Below, piece after piece: positions 51,829 through 60,800 of a stretch of 64,000 nucleotides of DNA. The stretch comes from Mucilaginibacter aurantiaciroseus (GTDB lineage: Bacteria; Bacteroidota; Bacteroidia; Sphingobacteriales; Sphingobacteriaceae): NCBI RefSeq assembly GCF_024055595.1, contig NZ_JAMXOF010000002.1:682001-746000 (forward strand). The letters are read 5' to 3'. The translations under genes were made by a program, and so were the position numbers. The stretch's first letter is position 1; each line of letters begins with the position of its first letter. The notes beneath the pieces were generated by a model that made no database searches, was not told the DNA's origin, and was given only the letters and a program-made list of their open reading frames with translations.

Positions 51829-53076
51829 ATGAAATTAGCTATATTGCTGATAGCAATTTTTCTTATTCCTTTTGCCGCCCTGCATGCGCAGGAAGAAAGC
51901 AGTACGGTAAAACTTACCCGTACCCGCATTAACGATACCCTGGTGGTTGCCCAGCAGGATACCTCCGCGCAAAAAGATCTATATGATGTCATCAGGTCCA
52001 TCTTCAACAAAAAAGGAACGGTAGCCAACAAGGGCACAACGGTTTTTGGTACAAAACCCGTATTTTCTGTTTTGCCGGCTGTAGGGTACACGCTGCAAAC
52101 CAAACTGGCGGTAACGCTGTCGGGTAATATCGCGTTCCGCATTTTGGGCAACTCGCGTATATCTACCATATCGTCCAATACGGCCTATACACAAAACAAG
52201 CAGATCATCATCCCCATCCACTCCAACATCTGGACGACAGGCGACAGGTTCAACTTCATCGGCGACCTTAAATATTACAAATACCCGCAAAGCACATTCG
52301 GTTTGGGTACGGATTCTAGATCGAGTAATGAGAACCCGGTAGATTATACCCTGGTGCGCTTTTACGAAACCATCCTGACCAGGGTAGTGGGCAACCTGTA
52401 TGCCGGGGCGGGTTTTATATACGATCATCATTTTAACGTGTCTGAAAAGGGCAACCCGGATGGCAGCGTGTCTGACTATGCCTTGTATGGAGATAAGAGC
52501 AGCACCACATCCGCAGGCATAACGCTTAACGCGCTGATAGACATGCGCGATAATCCTATTAACCCAACCCGTGGCTTTTACGCCGGGGTGCAGTTTAGGG
52601 ATAACAAAAGCTTTTTGGGCAGCACATCGCCGTGGACCTCGCTGGTGATAGATGTACGCAAATACTACCGCTTCCCGGCGTCATCGCATAACGTTATCGC
52701 CTTTTGGAGCTACAACTGGCTGGTGTTAAACGGCAAGCCCCCATACCTGGATCTGCCGGCCATTACGTGGGACCTATACAACGGCACGGGCAGGGGTTAC
52801 ATACAGGGCCGTTTTCGTGGCGCGAAAATGGTTTATGCCGAAAGCGAGTACCGTTATCGCATCACTAAAAATGGTTTATTGGGTGGTGTAGCGTTCCTAA
52901 ATGCCGAGTCGTTTTCGGGCGCGCCGGGTACCCGTTTGCAACAGGTACAACCGGGTTATGGCGCGGGTTTGAGGCTTAAACTGAACAAGGTATCCAAGAC
53001 AAATATCGCCATTGATTATGGCTTTGGTAACCAGGGTTCTAAGGGCGTATTTATAACCGTGGGCGAAATATTTTAA
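51829..53076 (+). CDS. Omp85/BamA-superfamily outer-membrane protein
   Basis: The 415-residue protein starts at ATG 51829 with a signal peptide (MKLAILLIAIFLIPFAALHA). The C-terminal half is a beta-barrel with the surface-antigen pattern (RGFYAGVQFRDNKSFLGSTS, then GRGYIQGRFRGAKMVYAESE), where the R-G-x-x-x-G-R/F-R-G loop is the conserved lid motif. It ends with a Phe. No POTRA repeats are evident, so it belongs to the short barrel-only group rather than BamA itself. It may insert or export outer-membrane components. Confidence 0.8.
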   Translation: MKLAILLIAIFLIPFAALHAQEESSTVKLTRTRINDTLVVAQQDTSAQKDLYDVIRSIFNKKGTVANKGTTVFGTKPVFSVLPAVGYTLQTKLAVTLSGNIAFRILGNSRISTISSNTAYTQNKQIIIPIHSNIWTTGDRFNFIGDLKYYKYPQSTFGLGTDSRSSNENPVDYTLVRFYETILTRVVGNLYAGAGFIYDHHFNVSEKGNPDGSVSDYALYGDKSSTTSAGITLNALIDMRDNPINPTRGFYAGVQFRDNKSFLGSTSPWTSLVIDVRKYYRFPASSHNVIAFWSYNWLVLNGKPPYLDLPAITWDLYNGTGRGYIQGRFRGAKMVYAESEYRYRITKNGLLGGVAFLNAESFSGAPGTRLQQVQPGYGAGLRLKLNKVSKTNIAIDYGFGNQGSKGVFITVGEIF

Positions 53077-53258
53077 ACCTTTTTTACCAGGCCATATCTA
53101 ATAAAAATATATGATGAAATTTTAATGAAATTAGCTAATCTTTGGTATGTTTAATGCGTATACTTGCTAAAGTTAAAAAGTGTTAAATAATGGCTTAGAA
53201 ACTATTAAAAACGCGTAATTGTTAATATTTTTATTAACTTTAAAGCATATATTAACCT

Positions 53259-53849
53259 ATGGGCTCAAAACGGTTTACTAATTGGTATTTTTCACTTGTA
53301 CTGCTCCTTTCGGTGCTGTTGGTGTCGTGCCAAAAAGATACCGGCGACCAGCAGGTAGAGCAAAAGAAAATAGCCCTTGCTGCCGATAGCACCTTAAAGG
53401 CAACATCACCCGATAATTTTCTGGCAACTGAGGGTATGCTTACCATTACCATGCAGGATAGTGTTTACACATTTGATGCCCAAAAAGATTCGATAGCGTT
53501 TGTGAACATGAGCGTTGGCGATAACCGTTACTTTGGTATCACTGCTATCAACAAGGCCCATACGTTAAGCTTTGGTGTAAGTTCTAAAGGCGCCGCTGCC
53601 GATAGCCTTATCAAGCCTGTTGCAGGCGGCCAGCTGCTGATGATGGCCGATGTGATCCACACCAAACAGTTTACCCTTATTCAATATGCCGAGCCGGGCG
53701 ATGCAGGCAAAATAATGCTCGACCAATATCGCCAAAAGGATGTGCTTGCAAAAGGTACTTTTTTTACGTTTTTGTCGAAGGACGATGAGCCTAATTCATC
53801 GCTTTACAGAGTAGAGGGCACCTTTAATTTGAAGCTCAAAAAGCAGTAA
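53259..53849 (+). CDS. Lipoprotein of unknown function
   Basis: The 196-residue protein has a lipobox (FSLVLLLSVLLVSC, then QKDTGDQQ). A beta-rich body follows with LATEGMLTITMQDSVYTFDA and a Lys-rich end. No family is recognised. It stands alone between the Omp85 gene and the RRM gene. Confidence 0.7.
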   Translation: MGSKRFTNWYFSLVLLLSVLLVSCQKDTGDQQVEQKKIALAADSTLKATSPDNFLATEGMLTITMQDSVYTFDAQKDSIAFVNMSVGDNRYFGITAINKAHTLSFGVSSKGAAADSLIKPVAGGQLLMMADVIHTKQFTLIQYAEPGDAGKIMLDQYRQKDVLAKGTFFTFLSKDDEPNSSLYRVEGTFNLKLKKQ

Positions 53850-53973
53850 TTGCCATCCCTGTGTCGTAATGACACCTCATTGTAAAAAACACCTGACAGG
53901 CCTTCCCATTTGCCCCGCGGCTGCCGAAATCCGGCCATTTTTCGTATATTTACAAAAAAACAAAAGGAGATTA

Positions 53974-54267
53974 ATGAAAGTATTTATTGGAGGCCTTCCG
54001 TTAGAAGTAAGCGAGGCCGAACTAAATGCGGTTTTTGGTGATTTTGGGCCGGTTAAGAGTCTAAGGATCGTTAAGGACCGTGAAACAAAAGAGAGCAGAG
54101 GCTTTGGATTTGTGGAGATGGTAAATGAGGATGAAGCTAAAGAAGCTATCCGCTGCATGAATGGTCAAAGCTATTATGGTAAACGTATAACAGTTAACAT
54201 TGCTGAGGATAAAGGTCCAGGTTTTGGCGGTGCTGGTGGTAACAGAGGTGGCTTTAGCCGCAACTAA
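53974..54267 (+). CDS. RNA-binding protein with one RRM
   Basis: The 97-residue protein has both RRM signatures: RNP2 VFIGGLP at residues 3-9 and RNP1 RGFGFVEM, followed by a Gly-rich tail (GPGFGGAGGNRGGFSRN). The start is the ATG at 53974; an upstream ATG would add 35 unlikely residues. Bacterial one-RRM Gly-rich proteins bind RNA and often respond to cold or stress. A terminator follows. Confidence 0.92.
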   Translation: MKVFIGGLPLEVSEAELNAVFGDFGPVKSLRIVKDRETKESRGFGFVEMVNEDEAKEAIRCMNGQSYYGKRITVNIAEDKGPGFGGAGGNRGGFSRN

Positions 54268-54296
54268 CCCATAATATTTTTCTTTGTATAAAATTC

Positions 54297-54319
54297 GCCC
54301 TGCCATGCGGGGCTTTTTT
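54297..54319 (+). terminator. Terminator of the RRM gene
   Basis: GCCCTGC-CAT-GCGGGGC forms a 7 bp stem followed by TTTTTTA. Confidence 0.8.
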
Positions 54320-54432
54320 ATGCCATTATTCCCGGTCGTGAAATTTTTCTTTTTCCAAAAAAAACCATCCCTGCGGGTTGTTTTGAAGTTTTTTATTTTG
54401 TAAAATTTAAAGAACCCTAAACGAACAACGAA

Positions 54433-55615
54433 TTGCGCCCCTTTGGAAATTTCAACCGCCTTTGGATCAGGCTTACAGACTCAACCTCAGAGTTGCCTTT
54501 AGAGTTTAGGATATTCCACTTCCTTTGCTTAATTGCCATTTTTGCGCTTGCCTGCAATGTTCCTTTTAATTATTTGATAGGGTTGCCTTTTATTGCTTTA
54601 ATAAGCCTTGTAAAAATGCTTGTTTTTCGTTCCTTTATTACCGATCGGGTTACCTGGGCGAGGTTAAAACCACCATAACTATATTTACCATTATTGGTAA
54701 CCTGCTTTTTGCTACAAACTTTATTTACAACTCGGGCACCTGGGCGCCAACAGACCTGCTGATGGGGCTTTCCATCCTGCTGGTGCTTGTGTGGCGCCTA
54801 AAGAACAGCAAGTTTTGGATAGGCGCAAAATGGCTATCATTATTATAATGCATGTAATAGCGTATTACCATCCCCAATGGGTGCCTAATAGTTATTACAA
54901 CCGCGAGAGTCGCTTTTAGATCCTTTTACCGGCCTATGTGGTGGCGGTAATTGTAATCTATTACACCATTACCTACCTGAAGCGTAACTACGATCACGAA
55001 AAACGCCCGGTAGCCGATAAAGCAAATTCCATCTCCCAGCAAAACAAGCATATTTCCGAGCAGAATAAAGAACTTGCCCGCATCAACTCCGAAAAAATAC
55101 AAGCTGATGTTCATCATAGCGTATGGTCTAAAGCGTAAATGGACGGCGTAAATGTTAAACTTGGTTATGTTAATCTGCGGAATGCCTTGTTTAACACCAT
55201 CGAACTGGAGAAAGCCATCGCCCTCAAGAAAAACATCACCCTTACCGACGAGTTAGATTGGGATACCCGCAACGTGCCCTTTAGCGATATGTTGCAGCTG
55301 GTGATCCGCAACCTCATTAGTAAATGTCATTAAGTTAACCCTGTTAGGCGGCATATAAGCTTCAAGGCTAAACAAATTGGCAGCGAGTGCTGGCTTATCA
55401 TCCTCGATAGCGGCATCGGCATGGGTACCGATAAGCAAGCCGACCTGTTCTCGCTGCAGGCACAATCAACCTTTGGTACCGATAACGAGAAAGGCGTAGG
55501 CCTTGGCCCGCTGCTTTGTAAAGAGTTTACTGAACTGCAGGGTGGCCGCGTCTGGGCCGAAAGTGTATCCAATGAGGGCATCGCCTGCTTTGTATCTATG
55601 CCGGCGGGGGATTAA
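54433..55615 (+). pseudogene. Broken sensor histidine kinase
   Basis: Pieces lie in different frames. They are a membrane N-terminus (54433-54678 and about 54660-54848, with IFTIIGNLLFATNFIYNSGT), a coiled linker (SQQNKHISEQNKELARINSE), the N-box (MLQLVIRNLISK near 55300), the G1 box (LDSGIGMG) and the F/G2 boxes (DNEKGVGLGPLLCKEFTELQ). Several frame changes and stops separate them, and no intact H-box is seen. An intact parent would be a membrane sensor kinase. It is a decayed pseudogene. Confidence 0.75.
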
Positions 55616-55715
55616 GTCAAAAGTCAAACAGGATTATGTTAAGTTGGTTTAACTTACGTAATAATGTATGCGATAAGCAGATTTTTTACTTTTGAATTTT
55701 TACTTTTGACTTATT

Positions 55716-56054
55716 ATGAAGGTCGGCGATAAAGTGATATGTGTAAATGATAAGATCGATGCGGATAAAAGCACCGAAATAAGGCGCGATTTTGAGATCT
55801 GGATCATCAAAGATAAAGAGTATACCATCCGCGAGATCCTCGATAACAACAACATCGTAACCGGTGTACTGCTGGATGAGGTACATAATTTCCCCAAATT
55901 CTTCACCCTTATCAACCGGTACCAGGAACCTGCCTTCGCTATCTGGCGTTTCCGTAAACTTAATTATGCCGCTGCACCTGCAGGAGCTGTAAGTAAGGTT
56001 GAGGAGTTAGTAGGGGTTGATGAGAAGCAGGAACATTTAATTAAGACGAAGTAA
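55716..56054 (+). CDS. Conserved-looking protein of unknown function
   Basis: The 112-residue protein begins MKVGDKVICVNDKIDADKST and has REILDNNNIVTGVLLDEVHN, a beta-rich small domain of the SH3-like sort, then a polar tail. No family is recognised. It has no signal peptide and no close partner. Confidence 0.6.
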   Translation: MKVGDKVICVNDKIDADKSTEIRRDFEIWIIKDKEYTIREILDNNNIVTGVLLDEVHNFPKFFTLINRYQEPAFAIWRFRKLNYAAAPAGAVSKVEELVGVDEKQEHLIKTK

Positions 56055-56316
56055 TACCTTCACGTCTCGATATTGTCATTAATAGCCTGCTACAGCGGCT
56101 TGATTATCTTAAATATTGTAAGTCATAACATTAACAGTGACGTTAAAAGTTCTTTTTATTGAGATCCTTTTGTAACACTCAATTCTATTTAAATTTTGAA
56201 GATCAGCCATTAACCTTTATTAAATCATTATTAATAAAAGGTCTAATTATCAATTGCTTATAATTTAAACATTTTCATTTTACTAACGTAGTTATTTGAG
56301 ATTACAGATAAATCAT

Positions 56317-57006
56317 ATGGAACTAGAGGAGCATTACACTAATAGAAGCGGATGGTTGCGTGCGGCCGTTTTGGGCGCGAACGATGGAATATTGTCTACA
56401 ACAAGTATAGCTATCGGTGTTGCAGCTGCCAGCACCACCAGAGGCCCTATTATTCTTGCGGCATTAGCCGGACTGGTAGCAGGGGCATTGTCTATGGCCG
56501 CGGGTGAATATGTTTCGGTCAGTTCACAATCCGATATCGAAACTGCGGACCTGGAAAGAGAAAAAAAAGAATTGGAGACCATGCCGGAAATTGAACTGAA
56601 AGAACTTGCCAAGATCTACCAAAAAAGGGGATTGGACAGCGAGTTATCGCTCCGGGTTGCTCAGCAGCTTACCAAGCATGACGCACTGCAGGCCCACGCG
56701 AAAGACGAGTTAGGCATTAATGAATTTTCAACACCAAAACCACTTCAGGCCTCGTTAGCCTCGGGTGCATCTTTTATTTCCGGAGGTTTATTGCCCTTTT
56801 TAGTTTCCCTGTTTGCACCGGTGGGTTTAATGGTGTATTTCTTATACGGTTCTGCAACTGTTTTCCTAGCATTATCAGGAGGGGTTGCCGCAAAAGCCGG
56901 CGGGGCAAACATACCGAAAGGTATCATAAGAATTTGCTTCTGGGGAACAGTAGCTATGGGGATTACGGCGCTGGTAGGTTATATATTTGGGGTGAAGACA
57001 GCATAA
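56317..57006 (+). CDS. VIT1/CCC1-family metal transporter
   Basis: The 229-residue protein begins at ATG 56317 (MELEEHYTNRSGWLRAAVLG). It has the family motif RAAVLGANDGILSTTSIAIG, five membrane helices and a cytoplasmic helical loop rich in Glu (ETADLEREKKELETMPEIEL), with GALSMAAGEYVSVSSQSD before it. Relatives move iron or manganese out of the cytoplasm. It is a single gene. Confidence 0.88.
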   Translation: MELEEHYTNRSGWLRAAVLGANDGILSTTSIAIGVAAASTTRGPIILAALAGLVAGALSMAAGEYVSVSSQSDIETADLEREKKELETMPEIELKELAKIYQKRGLDSELSLRVAQQLTKHDALQAHAKDELGINEFSTPKPLQASLASGASFISGGLLPFLVSLFAPVGLMVYFLYGSATVFLALSGGVAAKAGGANIPKGIIRICFWGTVAMGITALVGYIFGVKTA

Positions 57007-57053
57007 GTTGTTTCTGCAAAATCACTACACCGCCGTCCCTGGCGGAAGCATCG

Positions 57054-57090
57054 GTTACTTTTCTTTGCGGCTAAGGCAAAGAAAAGTAAC
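57054..57090. repeat. Perfect 14 bp hairpin
   Basis: GTTACTTTTCTTTG and CAAAGAAAAGTAAC are exact reverse complements with a 9-base loop (CGGCTAAGG). It lies just past the VIT gene and may be a terminator or a REP-like element. Confidence 0.75.
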
Positions 57091-57188
57091 ACCCACATGG
57101 TTAGAACAACTCACTGCATTCCTATCGAAGAACAATTTCCGCTATTTAAAGCCCAGATTTATGTTTTTAATGCTATTTGGCATAATTA

Positions 57189-57605
57189 TTACCAATTTTT
57201 ATCTATTGCTGCCTCTGTTTCCACTAATTGCGTTAGGATAGCTTTCAACATCGCTTCACGTGCCCATTGCTGTTCTATCAGGGTGGCATCCTGCTGGTAC
57301 CAGGTAATAGCCTCGTTGATTTGCACGCGGGTTTTGTAAACGAATTGCTTATTGGGGTGCAGGCGCCGCCCTTCATAACTGTTCAGGTTTTCGGTAGTGA
57401 TTAATTTTGCAAAATTCTTCAACGAGATGTCCAATTGCAGGCATTCGTCAAGCGAGTTTTTGAAATCCTGCTTATCCTCCAGCCATAAGGTTAGGTGGTC
57501 GTCGGTAAGGTCGTGGTCTGCAATGCAGATACGGCTGTAATTGTAATCTACCGTGATGATGAGCCACCACAGCTGGTCTTTGATTTTTTGTGCGATTTTT
57601 ATCAT
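57189..57605 (-). CDS. Phage-like protein of unknown function
   Basis: The 138-residue protein (MIKIAQKIKDQLWWLIITVD then LTLWLEDKQDFKNSLDECLQ) is helical and charged without a signal. It follows the small gene at 57717 on the same strand, both divergent from an S24 repressor. An ATGCTATTTGGCAT palindrome of the phage type lies just past its stop. It is probably part of a phage early region. Confidence 0.5.
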   Translation of the reverse strand: MIKIAQKIKDQLWWLIITVDYNYSRICIADHDLTDDHLTLWLEDKQDFKNSLDECLQLDISLKNFAKLITTENLNSYEGRRLHPNKQFVYKTRVQINEAITWYQQDATLIEQQWAREAMLKAILTQLVETEAAIDKNW

Positions 57606-57716
57606 AATGTTATTGGTTAATGGTTGATATAGAGTTGATAATTAATGTTTCATAGGGAATGGGCTTATAGTTGATGGTTAATAGTTTATAGTCAGAAGCC
57701 TTTTTGGCTTTCTGTT

Positions 57717-57899
57717 TTAAGCTTTCCGCTCAAAAGGCGGCATCCATCCGGGCATGTATTGCTGTATGGCGGCAATCTCTGCGCGGTATTTATTACAGGC
57801 GGTTTGGTAGGCCTGATAGCGCTCAGTAAGGTGCTGGTTGTTAAGTTCGGCTTTGCCGTTTTTTTGTTTGGTGCGCAGGGCGTAGTGGGCAATATGCAT
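57717..57899 (-). CDS. Small phage-like protein
   Basis: The 60-residue protein (MHIAHYALRTKQKNGKAELN then NQHLTERYQAYQTACNKYRA) is helical and basic. It is the first gene divergent from the S24 repressor, with operator-like repeats between them. This is the place of a cro-like or early gene, but it has no HTH that I can see. Confidence 0.5.
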   Translation of the reverse strand: MHIAHYALRTKQKNGKAELNNQHLTERYQAYQTACNKYRAEIAAIQQYMPGWMPPFERKA

Positions 57900-58065
57900 A
57901 GTTGTATATGGATAATTTCGTTTATTTATGGTTGTCTTTAAAGTTTCCCCTTCCGGGGGGGGAATTGGAGGGGGATTATAAAGTATATTCTTTAAGTTCT
58001 GTATACATAATATTTGGATTGTTGATTTTTAGTTTTAAATTAGCAATTATCGAACGAACAAATAT

Positions 58066-58100
58066 AAAGAAATATCTTTAATTAAATAAAGAAAAATCTG
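58066..58100. promoter_or_regulatory. Tandem operator-like sites of the S24 repressor
   Basis: AAAGAAATATCTTT (58066-58079) and AAAGAAAAATCT (58088-58099) share AAAGA-N4-TCT and start 22 bases apart, about two helical turns. They precede the repressor ATG at 58119. Confidence 0.5.
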
Positions 58101-58118
58101 TAATTATTTTTTATTGCT

Positions 58119-58814
58119 ATGGATGATCTATCAAAACCGAACAAAATTAAAACGGTACGCCCTGAAACACTGGAATTTATTATCCTTTACAACCAGTTGC
58201 GTGGCCGCGCTTTTAATAACAATAGTGAGCTGGCCGAGGCGCTCAATTTTAATTCGGCAAGTTCTATTACCGAGATCATCAAGAGCCGCCAGAACATCGA
58301 CCCTGAAAAACTAAAGATCTTTAAAGAGAAATACGCCGAGCACCTTGGCGGCGCGAAAAGGAATGCGGACAAACCCGCACCCGCACACCGCGAGGAAGGT
58401 ATACCCATGTATGATATTATTGCTACCGCATCGGGCGTGGAGGTTTATAATGACATTAACGATTCGCAATCCGTTGGACGGATGAATTTCCCGGGAATAG
58501 AGGAGTGCGACTTCGCACTGCCGGTTTGGGGCCACTCGATGTACCCTTACCTGGAGAACGGCTGCTGGGTAGCCCTCAAAACCATCAACGATAAAAAGAT
58601 ATTGCCCGGCGAAGTATATTATATTGAGTGGGGCGACTACCGAATGTACAAACGCCTGCTGGCCAGCGATAACCCCGAGGAAGTGATAGCCCACTCGGAC
58701 AATGTAACAGAAATGGTGGCCGGCCGCCTCAAATATGCACCTTTCCCCATCCGCATAGATGAAATAAAAAAGCTATGCCTGGTGAAGGATATCCATAAAA
58801 AGCATAATCATTAG
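58119..58814 (+). CDS. Phage-type repressor with S24 (LexA-like) peptidase domain
   Basis: This is a 231-residue protein. Residues 20-75 form a HTH (LRGRAFNNNSELAEALNFNS then ASSITEIIKSRQNIDPEKLK). The C-terminal part is an S24 domain with the Ser in VWGHSMYPYLENG, the Lys region around YYIEWGDYRMYKRLL, and the cleavage-type segment before it (IIATASGVEVY). It would self-cleave after DNA damage and release lysis genes. It is divergent from two small phage-like genes. It may control the structural cluster at 24.5-48.9 kb even though 8 kb of other genes lie between. Confidence 0.85.
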   Translation: MDDLSKPNKIKTVRPETLEFIILYNQLRGRAFNNNSELAEALNFNSASSITEIIKSRQNIDPEKLKIFKEKYAEHLGGAKRNADKPAPAHREEGIPMYDIIATASGVEVYNDINDSQSVGRMNFPGIEECDFALPVWGHSMYPYLENGCWVALKTINDKKILPGEVYYIEWGDYRMYKRLLASDNPEEVIAHSDNVTEMVAGRLKYAPFPIRIDEIKKLCLVKDIHKKHNH

Positions 58815-58815
58815 T

Positions 58816-58879
58816 AGATGTGCAGGTGTGCGAATATGCAGATGTGCAGGTGTGCAGATATGCAAATGTGCAGATGAGG
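58816..58879. repeat. 24-base tandem repeat, about 2.7 copies
   Basis: Units start at 58816, 58840 and 58864, each of the form AGATGTGCAGGTGTGC-R-ATATGC, the last one partial. It lies right after the S24 gene stop. Confidence 0.75.
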
Positions 58880-58896
58880 AAATAAAAATAAAATCT

Positions 58897-58987
58897 CATT
58901 TCGAACGAGGTACGAGGAGAAATCTTGTTAGATGTGCAAAGTCTGCAATTCATGTCTAACAAGATTTCTCGCTATCGCATCGAAATG
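58897..58987. repeat. REP-like inverted repeat
   Basis: GAGAAATCTTGTTAGA (58917-58932) and TCTAACAAGATTTCTC (58955-58970) are exact inverse copies. An outer pair CATTTCGA (58897-58904) and TCGAAATG (58980-58987) adds a second stem. Confidence 0.75.
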
Positions 58988-59020
58988 ACAGAGAAATAAA
59001 TCCAAAATCGTAAACCCAAA

Positions 59021-59521
59021 ATGATTCGCCTTGCCACAGTAAACGATATCCCTGCCGTAATGCAGGTAATACACGATGTTGTACCCATTATGCGGTCGGC
59101 AGGTAATTTTCAGTGGGACGATACGTACCCCAACGCGCAGGTTTTTGAAGACGATATTAAAGCAGGGCAGCTTTGGGTAGTAGAAGCCGACGGGCAAATT
59201 GCAGGCGTAACCGCCATCACTACCGAGCAATACCCCGAGTATGCGCAGGTAGGCCTCGATACCAGCGAAGAAGCTATTGTAACGCATCGCCTTGCGGTAA
59301 GTCCGCATTTTAGAGGTAGGGGCTTTGCTGCCGATTTATTATACCAGGCCGAGGTAGTAGCCATAGACCGGGGCATAGGCATCCTGCGGATCGATACCAA
59401 TTCGCATAACTATGCCACGCAGCAACTTTTCCCAAAATTGGGTTATTGTTTGAAAGGAGAAATTACATTAGAATTTAGGCCCGGCCTAAGCTTTGTTTGT
59501 TTCGAAAAACGGTTGGATTAA
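59021..59521 (+). CDS. GNAT-family N-acetyltransferase
   Basis: The 166-residue protein has the acetyl-CoA loop VSPHFRGRGFAADLLYQAEV (R-G-R-G-F within motif A), and the beta-strands before it (AIVTHRLAV) are typical. The C-terminus (KLGYCLKGEITLEF) is standard for the fold. The substrate is unknown. It is a single gene after the REP-like element. Confidence 0.85.
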   Translation: MIRLATVNDIPAVMQVIHDVVPIMRSAGNFQWDDTYPNAQVFEDDIKAGQLWVVEADGQIAGVTAITTEQYPEYAQVGLDTSEEAIVTHRLAVSPHFRGRGFAADLLYQAEVVAIDRGIGILRIDTNSHNYATQQLFPKLGYCLKGEITLEFRPGLSFVCFEKRLD

Positions 59522-59586
59522 AGTCATCACTTGCTGTAGGCGAGGCAATCCCAAGGGGTATGATTAAATTTAAACCATAAGATCGT

Positions 59587-60060
59587 ATGCTGAAAAGAAT
59601 ATTAATTTGTTTTATGCTTGCTGTTTCAGCAAGTTGTCTTTATTCTCAGAATAAAACAATTCATGGAAGGGTTATAAATGCTGACTTGGAAACTTTGCCA
59701 TACGTGTCAATTATAATTAATGACACAGTTAAAGTTGGGAAAACAGATTTAAATGGTTTTTTCCAAATAGATATCCCTATTTCCGTGAGAAAAATATCAT
59801 TCGAGTCTGTCGGATTAGATCAAGCAACTGTAAGGCTTATAGATAAATGTGATGTAGTAGAGGTTGTAATGATGTTAAGCGGTACTTATGATTTTATACA
59901 TCTGAAGAGAGTAGATAAACTTCGAATGAAAACATTCAAGAAACTACCAAAATTACATAAGGAAGCATTTGAGAAAGGTATATTTAAAACGGATAAGTCT
60001 TGTTATAGACAAGAATTTATACCTCCTTATGTAAAGGATAAAAGTAATGCAAATCGTTAA
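59587..60060 (+). CDS. Secreted carboxypeptidase-regulatory-like protein
   Basis: The 157-residue protein has a signal peptide (MLKRILICFMLAVSASCLYS). A CarboxypepD_reg-like beta domain follows (TIHGRVINADLETLPYVSII, then VGKTDLNGFFQIDIP), where the G-x-V and T-D-x-x-G-x-F are conserved. A basic C-terminal tail follows. It lacks the TonB receptor usually fused behind such domains. Low GC may reflect transfer. Confidence 0.75.
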   Translation: MLKRILICFMLAVSASCLYSQNKTIHGRVINADLETLPYVSIIINDTVKVGKTDLNGFFQIDIPISVRKISFESVGLDQATVRLIDKCDVVEVVMMLSGTYDFIHLKRVDKLRMKTFKKLPKLHKEAFEKGIFKTDKSCYRQEFIPPYVKDKSNANR

Positions 60061-60074
60061 AGGCACACCCTTGC

Positions 60075-60800
60075 CTACTCAAAAAACAAACTGAACGTAA
60101 ACGTGTGCAGTGATAATTTGCTGATAGGCGTAGCAAAAGGCGTATTATCGGCAACAAGCATATTGCCAATGCTGTTGGTCAGTTTTATTTCTGGCGAAAG
60201 TTTAAAGTATTCAAAGTAGATGTCAAACCCAAAGCCCGCCTCGTACGATGGGTAGCCGCGTACGTTGCGCAACAGGCGCTCGGTAGGGGCGGTGTTAGGC
60301 TGGTCTTTTTTAGAACCAATGGCACCCGAATATTTCAACCCGCCAATCAGGTAAGCACGAGCGTTCCCCAACCTGTCCGATTTTAATTTCAGCTGCAGTG
60401 GGAAATCAACCGTGGTGGTTTGCACAGCCTTATCTACATCCTGCGATGCGTCCACATAATTATATGTAACCGACCTATCCGAAAATACCAGTGACGGGGT
60501 AATCCTGGCCTCCAGGTGATCTGTTAAACGATAACGAGTTAAAAAGCCTACAGCAAAACCCGGCATATTTTTAGAATTAATGGCGTTAAGCGGTGTGCTC
60601 ACATTTGCGCCCGTTCCCGGGTCAACAAAGGGCGTTTGCCAGTTAGGTTGTTTAATAATTTTGAAACTGCTTTGTACGTATGAAAAGGAAAAGCCAAAAC
60701 TCAGGTCGTTTTGGTCGGCACCGCCACCCCATGCCTGCGCACGCAGCAAATTGCTGCAGCCCAATAACATTATGGTGATGAAGAGGCGGTTTTTGATCAT
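60075..60800 (-). CDS. porT: PorT-like outer-membrane protein
   Basis: This 241-residue barrel protein has a signal peptide (MIKNRLFITIMLLGCSNLLR) and PorT-type strands (DLSFGFSFSYVQSSFKII, then TVDFPLQLKLKSD and RAYLIGGLKYSGAIGSKK). PorT takes part in type IX secretion. The gene overlaps ubiE by 4 bases, an arrangement commonly seen in Bacteroidota, which supports the name. Confidence 0.8.
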   Translation of the reverse strand: MIKNRLFITIMLLGCSNLLRAQAWGGGADQNDLSFGFSFSYVQSSFKIIKQPNWQTPFVDPGTGANVSTPLNAINSKNMPGFAVGFLTRYRLTDHLEARITPSLVFSDRSVTYNYVDASQDVDKAVQTTTVDFPLQLKLKSDRLGNARAYLIGGLKYSGAIGSKKDQPNTAPTERLLRNVRGYPSYEAGFGFDIYFEYFKLSPEIKLTNSIGNMLVADNTPFATPISKLSLHTFTFSLFFE

